From NCBI RefSeq assembly GCF_900009265.2, contig NZ_LR735021.1, positions 188,436 through 252,435 on the forward strand: DNA of 64,000 bases, read 5' to 3'. Under the pieces are notes generated by a model. It was not told the DNA's origin, did not search any database, and saw only the letters and a list, made by a program, of their open reading frames with translations. Of this stretch, positions 36,265 through 45,011 are shown piece by piece; positions within the stretch are counted from its first letter, which is position 1, and each line of letters starts with the position of its first letter. The stretch is from Planktothrix paucivesiculata PCC 9631 (GTDB lineage: Bacteria > Cyanobacteriota > Cyanobacteriia > Cyanobacteriales > Microcoleaceae). The position numbers were made by a program, and so were the translations under genes.

Positions 36265-37374
36265 ATGGAAACTCAACTGGCAAATCGTTATAAACTGATT
36301 AAACCCTTGGCAACAGGGGGTTTTGGTCAAACCTTCCTAGCTCAAGACTTGCATTTACCCCATAATCCCTGGTGTGTGGTTAAACAACTCAAACCCATAG
36401 CTAAGGATTCTAATACCCAGCAAATTGCCAAACGTCTGTTTATTCAAGAAGCTGATATCCTACATCGTTTAGGACATCATGAACAAATTCCGAGTTTGCT
36501 GGCTCATTTTGAACAAAATCAGGAATTTTATTTAGTCCAGGACTATATTGAAGGTCAACCTTTAAATGAATTAATTATCTCGGGTCAAGCTTGGTCTGAG
36601 GGGGATGTAATTATTTTATTACAGGAAGTTCTGCACGTCCTGGCATTTGTTCATGAAAATCAGGTGATTCATCGAGACATTAAACCTGCTAATTTAATTC
36701 GTCGTCATCAGGATCATAAAATTATTTTAATTGATTTTGGAGCCGTTAAAGAAGTGAGTCTTTGTTCGATTAATTCAACGGGTGAAACCACTTTAACAGT
36801 TGCGGTGGGAACACCTAATTATATGCCCAGTGAACAGCAAGCTTTTAAGCCTAAATTTAGCAGTGATATTTATGCTTTAGGCATGATAGGTTTGCAAGCT
36901 TTAAGTGGTTTATCCCCTCGTCAATTTCCCCAAAATTTAGAAGGAGAATATTGTTGTCGCGTGTTACCGACTCCTCAACCTATCAGTCAAGCCTTAGCCA
37001 ATATTTTAGATAAAATGGTGCGTTATGATTATCGCCAACGTTACCCCACAGCCCAGAATGCTTTGGAGGCAATAGGGCAGTTAACAGAACTGTTTGAACA
37101 GTCTACTATCACCTTTAATCTGCCCCATCTTACGAATACTGATGTTTCGAGCACTACCCAAACGGTTTCCTCCACTATAATAATTTCTAGTATTTTCCAA
37201 GAACAATGTCGTCAAACTTTAGCAGAATTTATTGGCCCCTTTGCTAATTTTATTGTGCAAGATACATTAATAGAATTTCCCCAATTAACCCCACAAGAAT
37301 TAGTGGATAAATTAGCGGCTAATATTCCTGATTCTAACGAAGCTAAATCTTTTCGACAACGTTTAAGAGATTAA
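36265..37374 (+). CDS. Ser/Thr protein kinase with C-terminal helical domain
   Basis: This kinase of about 369 residues has the Gly loop GGFGQTFLAQD, the catalytic Lys in CVVKQLK, HRDIKPANLIRR and DFGAVKE, and a kinase domain to about residue 270. A Thr/Ser-rich linker and a C-terminal helical domain follow (CRQTLAEFIGPFANFIVQDTL...LVDKLAANIP), as found attached to several bacterial kinases and FHA proteins. No membrane span is seen. ATG 36265 has GGAG at six bases and is preferred over ATG 36259. Substrate unknown. Confidence 0.9.
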   Translation: METQLANRYKLIKPLATGGFGQTFLAQDLHLPHNPWCVVKQLKPIAKDSNTQQIAKRLFIQEADILHRLGHHEQIPSLLAHFEQNQEFYLVQDYIEGQPLNELIISGQAWSEGDVIILLQEVLHVLAFVHENQVIHRDIKPANLIRRHQDHKIILIDFGAVKEVSLCSINSTGETTLTVAVGTPNYMPSEQQAFKPKFSSDIYALGMIGLQALSGLSPRQFPQNLEGEYCCRVLPTPQPISQALANILDKMVRYDYRQRYPTAQNALEAIGQLTELFEQSTITFNLPHLTNTDVSSTTQTVSSTIIISSIFQEQCRQTLAEFIGPFANFIVQDTLIEFPQLTPQELVDKLAANIPDSNEAKSFRQRLRD

Positions 37375-37405
37375 AAGGATTATCAGTCTATCTATCCTGC
37401 GGTCA

Positions 37406-38326
37406 TTAATTTCGCTGTTGACCTAGCCGTTGCATCGCCATTTGTAAACTAATTTTCATGCGAGTAAAGGATTTCGCTAACGTACCCACTTCATCGGTAC
37501 TTTTTTGTTCAAATTCTGCATCCATATTCCCCGTACTAACAGCTTCTGCGGCATTAGCCATCCGTTTTAGGGGTTTAACTACATAGCGTTTGAGCCAAAT
37601 ATTGACTAACAAAATTGTTACGGCAAAAATACCAACCACAATGGAGATAATAATAATTTGGGATTGACGCATCCGATGATAAACGGTATTGGCGGGAACA
37701 AAAATAACTTGAGCCCCTACAATTTCGTTCAGTTTCCAACCAAAACCATTCTCTGACCCATAACGGTCAATTAAACTTTTTGGAGCCTTATTGGGTTGAC
37801 TATGACATTCTAAACAACTGGCTTCAGATATCTGAATGGGACGAGCAATATAGAAGACCTTACCTGTGGGAAATTCACGAAATGATTCTAATTGTTTTAA
37901 ATTAGGATCATTTCTAAATTGTGCAATTAATTTCTCCTCAAAAGGATCGGCTTTATCGCGTAAATTAGTGGGATTGAGAGTTGCTTCTTTATAAAAAAAT
38001 TGATTCCACTCGGGGTCTTTTCTCAGAATTTCAAACACTTCTCGGGAGGCATAGGTGGGAACACTTTGAGGCAAAAATTCCGTTGCTATTTGTGCTTCTA
38101 AATGGCTGGTAACTTGGGTATGCGTATAATCACGGACTGCATTCATTGTTTTTAGTAAGATCATGGCTTCGGAGTTAAATTGCATTCGCGCATTAGTATT
38201 GAGAACTCCTGAGAGCACAATTCCACTTAAAACCGTTCCTATTAAGAAAACTAGAACTAACAAAAGTGTAAATTTCTGATTGAGCTTCAGGGAGGGGATG
38301 ATTTTATTGGGTTGGATGAATGACAT
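37406..38326 (-). CDS. membrane heme sensor: DUF3365 (Tll0287-like) + HAMP
   Basis: This 306-residue protein has an N-terminal helix (about 16-38), a periplasmic DUF3365 domain with the c-type heme motif CLECH, a second helix (about 215-238) and a HAMP domain (VVKPLKRMANAAEAVSTGNM...STDEVGTLAKSF). It ends right after HAMP, with no kinase or cyclase output domain, so it must signal through a partner. It is divergent from a PhnD-like lipoprotein (252 bp between starts). It probably senses redox state or a small gas. Confidence 0.88.
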   Translation of the reverse strand: MSFIQPNKIIPSLKLNQKFTLLLVLVFLIGTVLSGIVLSGVLNTNARMQFNSEAMILLKTMNAVRDYTHTQVTSHLEAQIATEFLPQSVPTYASREVFEILRKDPEWNQFFYKEATLNPTNLRDKADPFEEKLIAQFRNDPNLKQLESFREFPTGKVFYIARPIQISEASCLECHSQPNKAPKSLIDRYGSENGFGWKLNEIVGAQVIFVPANTVYHRMRQSQIIIISIVVGIFAVTILLVNIWLKRYVVKPLKRMANAAEAVSTGNMDAEFEQKSTDEVGTLAKSFTRMKISLQMAMQRLGQQRN

Positions 38327-38578
38327 TTTTAATACCTTGTTTTGAGTTCCAGAACCGTTGATTGATCCTAAATAGGGGGAATAGGCAATAGGGATTTATT
38401 TTTCGATAATAATTCAAAAGCCTCGGGTTGTCATCCGGCAAATATTAAGATTGTTAAAAATATCAAGTTTTAGGAACTTTATTCTGTAGAATTATAAAGG
38501 GAAAATTCGGCATATCTGAAAAATAAAGGATTATCTTGGTTTTTAAATTAGACAAATAGCTCAGGGGTTATTGATTTT

Positions 38579-39463
38579 ATGTTCTCTCAAAAGGGGATTT
38601 CCTCTGTATTATTAAGTTTCATTTTTTTAGGGCTTTCTCTGCTGTGGGGGTGTAATACATCTTCTTCTGATTTGTTGGGAAAAATTACAGTTGGTATTGT
38701 TAGTTATGAAACCGCCGAACAAGCCCTTCAGCAATATCAACCCTTTCGAGATTATTTAGCTAAACAGACAAAAACCATCGTAGAAATCGAACCTGCCTTT
38801 AGTGAATTACAGGCGGTAGACCAAATAAAACGTCAAGTGTGGTCAGTGGTATTTGCGCCTCCTGGGTTAGCGGCTATGGCAATTCAAGAGGCTGAATATA
38901 CCCCTATCTTTCCACTCCAAGGCTTGAATGATTACAGCATCATTGTGGTCAGAAAAGAAAGCGAAATTTATACCCTTAAAGATCTTTCTAATAAAAAAAT
39001 AGCATTGGGACAGAAAGGATCATTAGCCGGATACTATTTACCTCTATATGATTTATATGGATTAACTTTAGCAGAAATTCAGTTTGCACCCACACCCAAA
39101 ATAGCGTTAGATTGGTTAAAAATTGGTAAATTAGATGCCGTTGCTGTTTCAGAAAATCAATTTCTAAATTATTCACCTCAGTTTAAATCAAGCCCTTTTC
39201 GGATATTACATAAGTCTCGTCAAATTCCATCAGGTTCGGTCTTGTTTTCATCTACATTTAATCCTCAACAACAGGAAAATCTGAAAAAGATTTTACAAGA
39301 TGCTCCTCCAAATCTGATTGAGCAGGCTGGCTACCTTCCCCATATCCAACCCGATGATTATCAACAAATCATTCAGTTTATGGAAAAAGTTCAACCCCTA
39401 GAAAGAAAATTACGAGACACTCCCGTTATTTTAACGGCTCAGTCAACGGTTAAAACCAAATAA
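38579..39463 (+). CDS. PhnD-like periplasmic binding lipoprotein
   Basis: This 294-residue protein has a lipoprotein signal peptide (LSLLWGC, lipobox Cys at about 25) and a type-2 periplasmic binding fold of the phosphate/phosphonate (PhnD) class: KITVGIVSYETAEQALQQYQ, VFAPPGLAAMAIQ, LKDLSNKKIALGQKGSLAGYY. No ABC permease or ATPase lies nearby, so transport is unlikely to be its own task. Such solitary PhnD-like proteins often serve as ligand-binding parts of sensor systems. Its divergent neighbour is a HAMP sensor, which supports that reading. Confidence 0.82.
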   Translation: MFSQKGISSVLLSFIFLGLSLLWGCNTSSSDLLGKITVGIVSYETAEQALQQYQPFRDYLAKQTKTIVEIEPAFSELQAVDQIKRQVWSVVFAPPGLAAMAIQEAEYTPIFPLQGLNDYSIIVVRKESEIYTLKDLSNKKIALGQKGSLAGYYLPLYDLYGLTLAEIQFAPTPKIALDWLKIGKLDAVAVSENQFLNYSPQFKSSPFRILHKSRQIPSGSVLFSSTFNPQQQENLKKILQDAPPNLIEQAGYLPHIQPDDYQQIIQFMEKVQPLERKLRDTPVILTAQSTVKTK

Positions 39464-39501
39464 CCAGGCTATTTTACCCTTTTTATAGATTAATAATACC
39501 T

Positions 39502-39523
39502 CTCCCCTACTAAAAAAGGGGAG
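39502..39523. terminator. hairpin between convergent genes
   Basis: CTCCCCT (39502-39508) pairs with AGGGGAG (39517-39523) across an A-rich loop. It lies between the convergent stops of the PhnD-like gene and the exchanger. An A-run on the loop side would give a U-run only partly, so it is a moderate candidate for a bidirectional terminator. Confidence 0.5.
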
Positions 39524-39533
39524 TTGAATCTGC

Positions 39534-40625
39534 TTAGGGATTTAAGCGTTTGCGTTTGGCTTTATAGCTGCGAACACTGGTGACAATTAAGGTGACAATG
39601 GTAATGGGAATTACAAAACTGATCATCACAAAATTAAACAAAGGAAGCTCAGAATGTTTTGAAGAATCGAGGATTAAATAGGTGGCATAGGCAAAATAGT
39701 AAGCCAAAAAAAGTACACCTTCCCAACGGTCAATAGATTTGCCCGTATAAAAAATAGGGAAACAGGAAATTGCCACGGCAATCATCACCGGAATATCAAA
39801 ATTTAACGCCGCAGTGGAAACATTAATTCCTTCTGGGGATACGGCGGAGGAAAGTCCTAATACCGCCAGAATATTAAAAATATTGCTTCCGATTACATTA
39901 CCCACAGCAATATCCCGTTCTCCCCTAATTGTAGCCACAACAGAACTCGCTAATTCTGGCAGGGAAGTTCCGGCGGCGATAATGGTTAATCCGATAACTA
40001 ATTCGCTGACTCCAATGGCTCTAGCGATGGAAATTGAACTTTCAACTAGCCAATTAGATCCTTGAACTAATAATACCAATCCAATCCCAATAAAACCGAT
40101 ATTAATAATCCAATTTTTCGGCGTATTTTCAACTAGATTCAGGGATTCATCTCCGTCAGATTCCTCATTTTTTTGTTTCTTAGCTTCATAAATTAAAAAC
40201 AGAGTATAAACAATTGCTCCAATAAATAAAATCGTGCCATCAACCCGACTAATTTTGCCATCACTGGCAAACATTAAGGTTAAAAAAGATACCCCAATCA
40301 TAATCGGAACATCTAACCGAATTAACTGATTGGCTACCATTAAAGGCGCAATTAAAGACGAAATTCCTAATATGATTAACACATTAAAAATATTACTCCC
40401 AACAACATTTCCTAATGCGATATCGGGTTGACCTGCTAAACTCGATTGAATACTAACTGACATTTCGGGAGAACTGGTTCCATAAGCAACAATTGTTAGC
40501 CCCACAAGTAAGGAAGGAATTCCCAAAATTGAAGCAATGGTTGAAGCACCCCGAACTAATAGTTCTGCTCCTAAAACCAATAAGACTAAACCCGCTATCA
40601 ATAACAGAATCACGCTCAAGCTCAT
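39534..40625 (-). CDS. Na+/Ca2+ antiporter (CaCA family, YrbG-like)
   Basis: This 363-residue membrane antiporter has about ten helices. The two alpha-repeats are clear: AYGTSSPEMSVSI...GNVVGSNIFNVLIILG and AAGTSLPELASSV...GNVIGSNIFNILAVLG. They supply the Glu and Asn ion ligands. A charged cytoplasmic loop (KKQKNEESDGDESLN) joins the halves. It extrudes Ca2+ or similar cations using Na+ or H+. I set the start at ATG 40625 (MSLSVILLLIAG); the longer frame to 40697 adds a non-family leader. Confidence 0.9.
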   Translation of the reverse strand: MSLSVILLLIAGLVLLVLGAELLVRGASTIASILGIPSLLVGLTIVAYGTSSPEMSVSIQSSLAGQPDIALGNVVGSNIFNVLIILGISSLIAPLMVANQLIRLDVPIMIGVSFLTLMFASDGKISRVDGTILFIGAIVYTLFLIYEAKKQKNEESDGDESLNLVENTPKNWIINIGFIGIGLVLLVQGSNWLVESSISIARAIGVSELVIGLTIIAAGTSLPELASSVVATIRGERDIAVGNVIGSNIFNILAVLGLSSAVSPEGINVSTAALNFDIPVMIAVAISCFPIFYTGKSIDRWEGVLFLAYYFAYATYLILDSSKHSELPLFNFVMISFVIPITIVTLIVTSVRSYKAKRKRLNP

Positions 40626-40811
40626 ACAATAAAAATCCTTAACCGTTAAAATTAGGTATCTGTGTTTACAATGAAAGATTACAACCCCTTTTGTCAATCT
40701 ATCATGGGTTTAATCAACTTTGTTGATGAGGGTGTGGTAAAGTGGAGGGGGTTAGGATTGTCACCCAGATTGACAGAATTTGTTAAAACAATAAATTTTG
40801 AGGAATAAAAC

Positions 40812-41363
40812 ATGACTTATGCAGAAGATTTAACAACTTTAGTAGTTGTTGCTTACCCGGAACAAGAGAAAGCCAAAGAAGTTTTGAAAGAGCTCAAGGA
40901 ATTGCAAACACAAGGAATTATTTCGATTGTGAATGCTGCGGTTATGGTTAAGAATGAAAAAGGCAAAGTTTCTATTAGTGAAACTGGAGATACCGATGCC
41001 AAAGGCGGCGCAATTATTGGTGGAATTACGGCGGGATTAATTGCCCTTTTTAACCCGATTGGAGCTTTGGGAGTCATTGCTTTAACCGCAGGTGGAGCAG
41101 GAGTTGGAGCTTTAATTACTCATTTTATGGATTTGGGATTTCCCCAAGAAGATCTTAAAGAACTTTCTGAATCTTTAACCCCAGGAAGTTCGGCGATTAT
41201 TGCTTTAGTTGAGCATACTTGGGTTGATAAATTAACGGAAACTTTAGAGGAGTATGCCGGAAAATTGTATAAACGTTCGATTAAATCGGATATTGCGTCT
41301 CAACTGGAAACAACGGCAAAAACCATCAGTGCTGACCTTGAATCTACGCCCCCGGAAGCCTAA
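40812..41363 (+). CDS. DUF1269 membrane-associated protein
   Basis: This 183-residue protein matches DUF1269: an N-terminal strand-helix domain (LTTLVVVAYPEQEKAKEVLK), a Gly-rich hydrophobic hairpin (GGAIIGGITAGLIALFNPIG and GVIALTAGGAGVGAL) and a conserved LTPGSSAIIALVEH segment. Function is unknown in the family; stress links have been suggested from context elsewhere. GAGG stands upstream of the ATG. A strong hairpin follows the stop. Confidence 0.85.
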   Translation: MTYAEDLTTLVVVAYPEQEKAKEVLKELKELQTQGIISIVNAAVMVKNEKGKVSISETGDTDAKGGAIIGGITAGLIALFNPIGALGVIALTAGGAGVGALITHFMDLGFPQEDLKELSESLTPGSSAIIALVEHTWVDKLTETLEEYAGKLYKRSIKSDIASQLETTAKTISADLESTPPEA

Positions 41364-41376
41364 TTAATCTAAGTAA

Positions 41377-41410
41377 AAATAGGTGGAGGTTTCCACCTAT
41401 TTGATTTTTT
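41377..41410. terminator. strong bidirectional terminator
   Basis: AAATAGGTGGA (41377-41387), loop GGTT, TCCACCTATTT (41392-41402) form a perfect 11-bp stem, followed by TGATTTTTT. It lies between two convergent genes and covers the stop codon of the VTT gene. A-rich sequence on the left side gives a U-run for the minus strand as well. Confidence 0.85.
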
Positions 41411-42014
41411 GGTTTAGAGCATTCTGGGAAATCTTAGTGATATAAATTGTAACAATTACCGTTGCGATTAACCCTATTCCATAGAATAACCATTCTACCG
41501 ACGTACGCGATCGCCCTCCCATCCCTAACTGGGCTAAACTGCCAATTAAAGATCCTATATAAACATATAAAATTGTACCGGGTAACATCCCAATCCAAGA
41601 GGCTAGGAAATAATCTTTTAAGGAAACATTCGTTAGTCCAAAGGCATAATTAAGTAAATTAAACGGAAAAATTGGGGAAAGGCGAGTTAAACCCACAATT
41701 TTCCATCCCTCTTGACTTACGGCTTGATCAATAGCTTTAAATTGTTCATAATTTTCTAGTTTTTTAGTTACCCAATCCCGGGCAAAATATCGTCCAATTA
41801 AAAAGGCAAAGGTAGCCCCAATTATCGACCCAATAGAAACATAAATCGAACCCCAAACCACCCCAAAAATAACTCCCGCACCCAAAGTTAATAGAGAACC
41901 AGGGACAAATAATATTGTGGCTAAGTTGTAGATAATAATAAATGCAACTGGCCCCCACAAGCCTAAATTAGCAACCCAATCTAAGAGATTTTTTAATAAG
42001 TCTTGAACGCCCAT
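41397..42014 (-). CDS. VTT-domain (TVP38/TMEM64, SNARE-associated) membrane protein
   Basis: This 205-residue integral membrane protein has the VTT/DedA signature: GSLLTLGAGVIFG, then GATFAFLIGRYFARDW, and RLSPIFPFNLLNYAFGLTNV...FLASWIGMLPGTILYVYIGS. Family members move lipids between leaflets or support membrane homeostasis. Complete length. It is monocistronic, sharing a terminator with the convergent DUF1269 gene. Confidence 0.88.
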   Translation of the reverse strand: MGVQDLLKNLLDWVANLGLWGPVAFIIIYNLATILFVPGSLLTLGAGVIFGVVWGSIYVSIGSIIGATFAFLIGRYFARDWVTKKLENYEQFKAIDQAVSQEGWKIVGLTRLSPIFPFNLLNYAFGLTNVSLKDYFLASWIGMLPGTILYVYIGSLIGSLAQLGMGGRSRTSVEWLFYGIGLIATVIVTIYITKISQNALNQKIK

Positions 42015-42136
42015 TTTATTCTCCCACGTCTTTAAAATTATATCCCTGAGCAGGTTGGTCTTGAAAACTTTCTTATGTCTTTGTGGTTAAATTTAGCTTG
42101 ACTCTTGTTAATATCAGAGTGCTAACGGCTATAATT

Positions 42137-43123
42137 CTAAATTAAAGATCCCCCACAACTAGAACCACATCCGGCGGTACATCCATAACAATAGGAAGCT
42201 GTTTTTACGGTGTTAATTAAATCTAAACTATTAGCATCTAATAAATCACTAACTGTTAATAATTTTCCCGAAGCATTCCGGGCGGGAATATTTTCCATTT
42301 GGTTAAAGTCACAATCATAAATATAGCCTTGATAATCAATAGATAATTGATTCCGACACATTAAATTAGATACTGTTTCGGGATTATAATTAGATTCTAA
42401 AAACTCTAAATAGGAAGATTCTAATTTTTTCTGCTGTAAATAAGACTTTGTGCGCCCGATGGGTAAATTGGTAATGGTCAAGAGTTGATTAAAATTAATA
42501 TCAAACTGTTGTTTTAAATAATCTTTATAGGTTTGTTCAAGTTGAGATTGTTCCGGCGGTAAGGTAAACTTTTCAGCCGTTGGTAAGGCGGGGTTATAAA
42601 CCAAATCTAAGATTAATTCCGGTGTTTTACCATAGCCCAAACGGTTTAACCCTTGAATTGCTTGAATTGAATCCTGATAGACTCCCTTTCCTCGCATTTT
42701 ATCTACATTATTTTCTAAATAACAAGGCAAGGATGCAATAATTCTTAATTGATGATTGGCACAATATTCGGGTATATCTTCATAACCTGGGACAAAATAA
42801 AGCGTTAAGTTAGACCTAACAATCACTTGTTTTCCTCGGTTTCTGGCTGCTTCTACTAAAGGTTTAAATCCATAATTCATTTCTGGGGCACCTCCGGTTA
42901 AATCCACCGTTTTAATTTGGGGAAAACGATTAATTAATTCAATCAATTGTAGACTAATCTCTAGGTCTAGTTCTTCGGTACGTTTTGGCCCAGCTTCGAC
43001 ATGACAATGATTACAAGCTAAATTACACCGTTTTCCTAAATTAATTTGTAATATTGTAATCGGTTGTTTTGTGAGGGGAAAACCGAGTTTCTGTGAAAAC
43101 GGGGTCAACGTTGTTTGAATCAT
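42137..43123 (-). CDS. arsS: ArsS-type radical SAM protein (arsenosugar biosynthesis)
   Basis: This 328-residue radical SAM enzyme has the cluster motif CNLACNHCHVEAG (CxxxCxxC), LDLTGGAPEMN, and a C-terminal DUF3641-type region ending in a Cys-rich tail (SYCYGCTAGCGSSCGG). This is the architecture of ArsS, proposed to add the 5'-deoxyadenosyl group to dimethylarsenite in arsenosugar synthesis. The tail has Cys where some homologues use selenocysteine. No ArsM methyltransferase lies in the window, so it stands alone here. Confidence 0.88.
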   Translation of the reverse strand: MIQTTLTPFSQKLGFPLTKQPITILQINLGKRCNLACNHCHVEAGPKRTEELDLEISLQLIELINRFPQIKTVDLTGGAPEMNYGFKPLVEAARNRGKQVIVRSNLTLYFVPGYEDIPEYCANHQLRIIASLPCYLENNVDKMRGKGVYQDSIQAIQGLNRLGYGKTPELILDLVYNPALPTAEKFTLPPEQSQLEQTYKDYLKQQFDINFNQLLTITNLPIGRTKSYLQQKKLESSYLEFLESNYNPETVSNLMCRNQLSIDYQGYIYDCDFNQMENIPARNASGKLLTVSDLLDANSLDLINTVKTASYCYGCTAGCGSSCGGSLI

Positions 43124-43218
43124 GAGTTAAATGGGGATTAACTGTAATATTTATCCTGTGTTAATTTTAGCATAAGAATAGCGATATAATCTTATTAAAG
43201 ATTAAATTTCTCATTTCA

Positions 43219-44589
43219 ATGTTACCTTTCCTTTCTCGTATCCCGTCTTTACATCCAGAATCAAAATTACTGACTGTCTGGGAAACCTTACTGGTTTTTG
43301 TCACCCTATATAACTGTTTTATTATTCCCTTTCGCATGGCGTTTAATGCCATAATTTTTGATTTTTGGTTTCTGATAGATTGTCTGGCAGATTTTATTTT
43401 AATTTTAGATATTTTTTTGAGATTTCATATTGGTTATATTGATGAGGGAGAAATCGTTAAAGACAAGCAAAAAATTAGCTATTATTATCGGAATACAGAC
43501 TTTAAATCTAATCTATTAGCGAGTTTACCGATCGATATTTTGATCCATTTATTTTTTCCTAACACCTCTCTAATTTTAATGGGTTTAGCTAGAATTCCCA
43601 GACTGCTAAGATTTCCCCAATGTTTCTTGATATTCAAAAAATGGGACAATAATGTTTATTTTAATTCGGCTGTTATCCGAATGTTTGAGTTATTAATTAT
43701 TGTATTTCTAATTGATCATTGGATAGCCTGTTTGTGGTTTTTTATTGGAAATACAACTGGAAAATCAGGAGAATCTTGGCTACAAGTTAAGGATTTGTAT
43801 TTAGAAAATACAACAACACAATATTTGCATTCCTTATATTGGTCAATCACAACTTTAACAACGGTAGGTTATGGTGATATTACGCCTCAAAATAATATTG
43901 AACTTATCTTTACATTTATAGTGATGTTTTTGGGTGTATCATTATATGCCTTTATTGTTGGAAATGTAGCAGCAATAATTGCTAATTTAGATGCCAGTAA
44001 AAACCGATTTCGAGATAAATTAGGTCGAGTTCAATCCTATATGGGGGAAAGAAAAATTCCCCGATCTTTACAAAAAAATGTCTTAGATTATTACCAATAT
44101 ATGTGGGAATATAATCGAGATATATCCCTAGATTTTGAATTATTAGACGAACTCCCTCACTCCCTAAAAACCCAAATATATTGTTATCTCTATCAAGAAT
44201 TATTAGAAAAAGTTCCTATTTTCCAAGATGCTGAACCCTGTTTTATTGAAGACTTAGTAACTAAATTAAAACCTAGAATTCTCCCCCCTCATGACTATGT
44301 AATTCGAGAAGACCAAATGGGTCATGAAATGTACTTTGTCAAACGCGGACAACTGCAAGCCTTTTCTGAAAAAACCGGAAAAGTTTATAGCGTTATGGAG
44401 CCCGGTTGCTTTTTTGGGGAAATTGCCTTACTTTATGATAGTCGTCGCACAGCTTCGGTGAAAACCTTAACCTATTGTGAGTTATTTGTTCTGTATAAGG
44501 AAGATTTCGATAAAGTCCTAGAAAATTATCCGAAATTCTCAGAAAGAGTTAAACAAATTGCCGAAAAACGGTATCAGTCCCGGGAATAA
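43219..44589 (+). CDS. cyclic-nucleotide-gated potassium channel
   Basis: This 456-residue channel has six predicted membrane helices and the K+ selectivity filter in TTLTTVGYGDITP (about residue 216). A C-linker and C-terminal cyclic-nucleotide-binding domain follow (MYFVKRGQLQAFSE, GCFFGEIALLYDSRRTASV). The order matches prokaryotic and plant-type CNG/HCN channels. The voltage-sensor helix S4 has only a few Arg residues (ARIPRLLRFPQ), suggesting weak voltage dependence. Divergent from arsS. Confidence 0.93.
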   Translation: MLPFLSRIPSLHPESKLLTVWETLLVFVTLYNCFIIPFRMAFNAIIFDFWFLIDCLADFILILDIFLRFHIGYIDEGEIVKDKQKISYYYRNTDFKSNLLASLPIDILIHLFFPNTSLILMGLARIPRLLRFPQCFLIFKKWDNNVYFNSAVIRMFELLIIVFLIDHWIACLWFFIGNTTGKSGESWLQVKDLYLENTTTQYLHSLYWSITTLTTVGYGDITPQNNIELIFTFIVMFLGVSLYAFIVGNVAAIIANLDASKNRFRDKLGRVQSYMGERKIPRSLQKNVLDYYQYMWEYNRDISLDFELLDELPHSLKTQIYCYLYQELLEKVPIFQDAEPCFIEDLVTKLKPRILPPHDYVIREDQMGHEMYFVKRGQLQAFSEKTGKVYSVMEPGCFFGEIALLYDSRRTASVKTLTYCELFVLYKEDFDKVLENYPKFSERVKQIAEKRYQSRE

Positions 44590-44644
44590 TTTTTATCCAG
44601 TGATTAGCCCCATGAATGACAGAAAAATGCTAATCACTGAGAAT

Positions 44645-44929
44645 TTATCGATTAATCGGCTGTTCCAATTGTGCCGGACGACCCGTAATATTAAATCTCT
44701 GCATCAAATACAAAACCCCCGCCGCCATAAACACCCCAAAAACCAACCCAATTACCGTTAAAATAATAAACGAACGTTGAATAATTTCTACGGTTCTAGG
44801 GTCATGTTTTACCCCTTTAACATCTTCGATTTCTTCAGAAACTTCACTGGGCTCGGGTTGGGGAAAGTGCAGTTTATTGGCGTTGCCATTTTGATTAAAC
44901 GGGTCAGGATTATTAGAAGGAAAATTCAT
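44645..44929 (-). CDS. small single-span membrane protein, unknown function
   Basis: This protein of about 94 residues starts at ATG 44929 (MNFPSNNPDPF); an upstream start at 44941 adds four residues. It has an Asn/Pro/Glu-rich N-terminal half, one membrane helix (SFIILTVIGLVFGVFMAAGVLYLM) and a short tail ending QPINR. It looks like a conserved cyanobacterial hypothetical protein. It is convergent with the channel gene and divergent from dus. No function can be assigned. Confidence 0.7.
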   Translation of the reverse strand: MNFPSNNPDPFNQNGNANKLHFPQPEPSEVSEEIEDVKGVKHDPRTVEIIQRSFIILTVIGLVFGVFMAAGVLYLMQRFNITGRPAQLEQPINR

Positions 44930-45011
44930 AATCAAATCCAAAATGATTTAAACCGTTAACTAATTCTATTATAGAGATACTCGGATTTACTGAATTTGTT
45001 CCCTTTTAACC

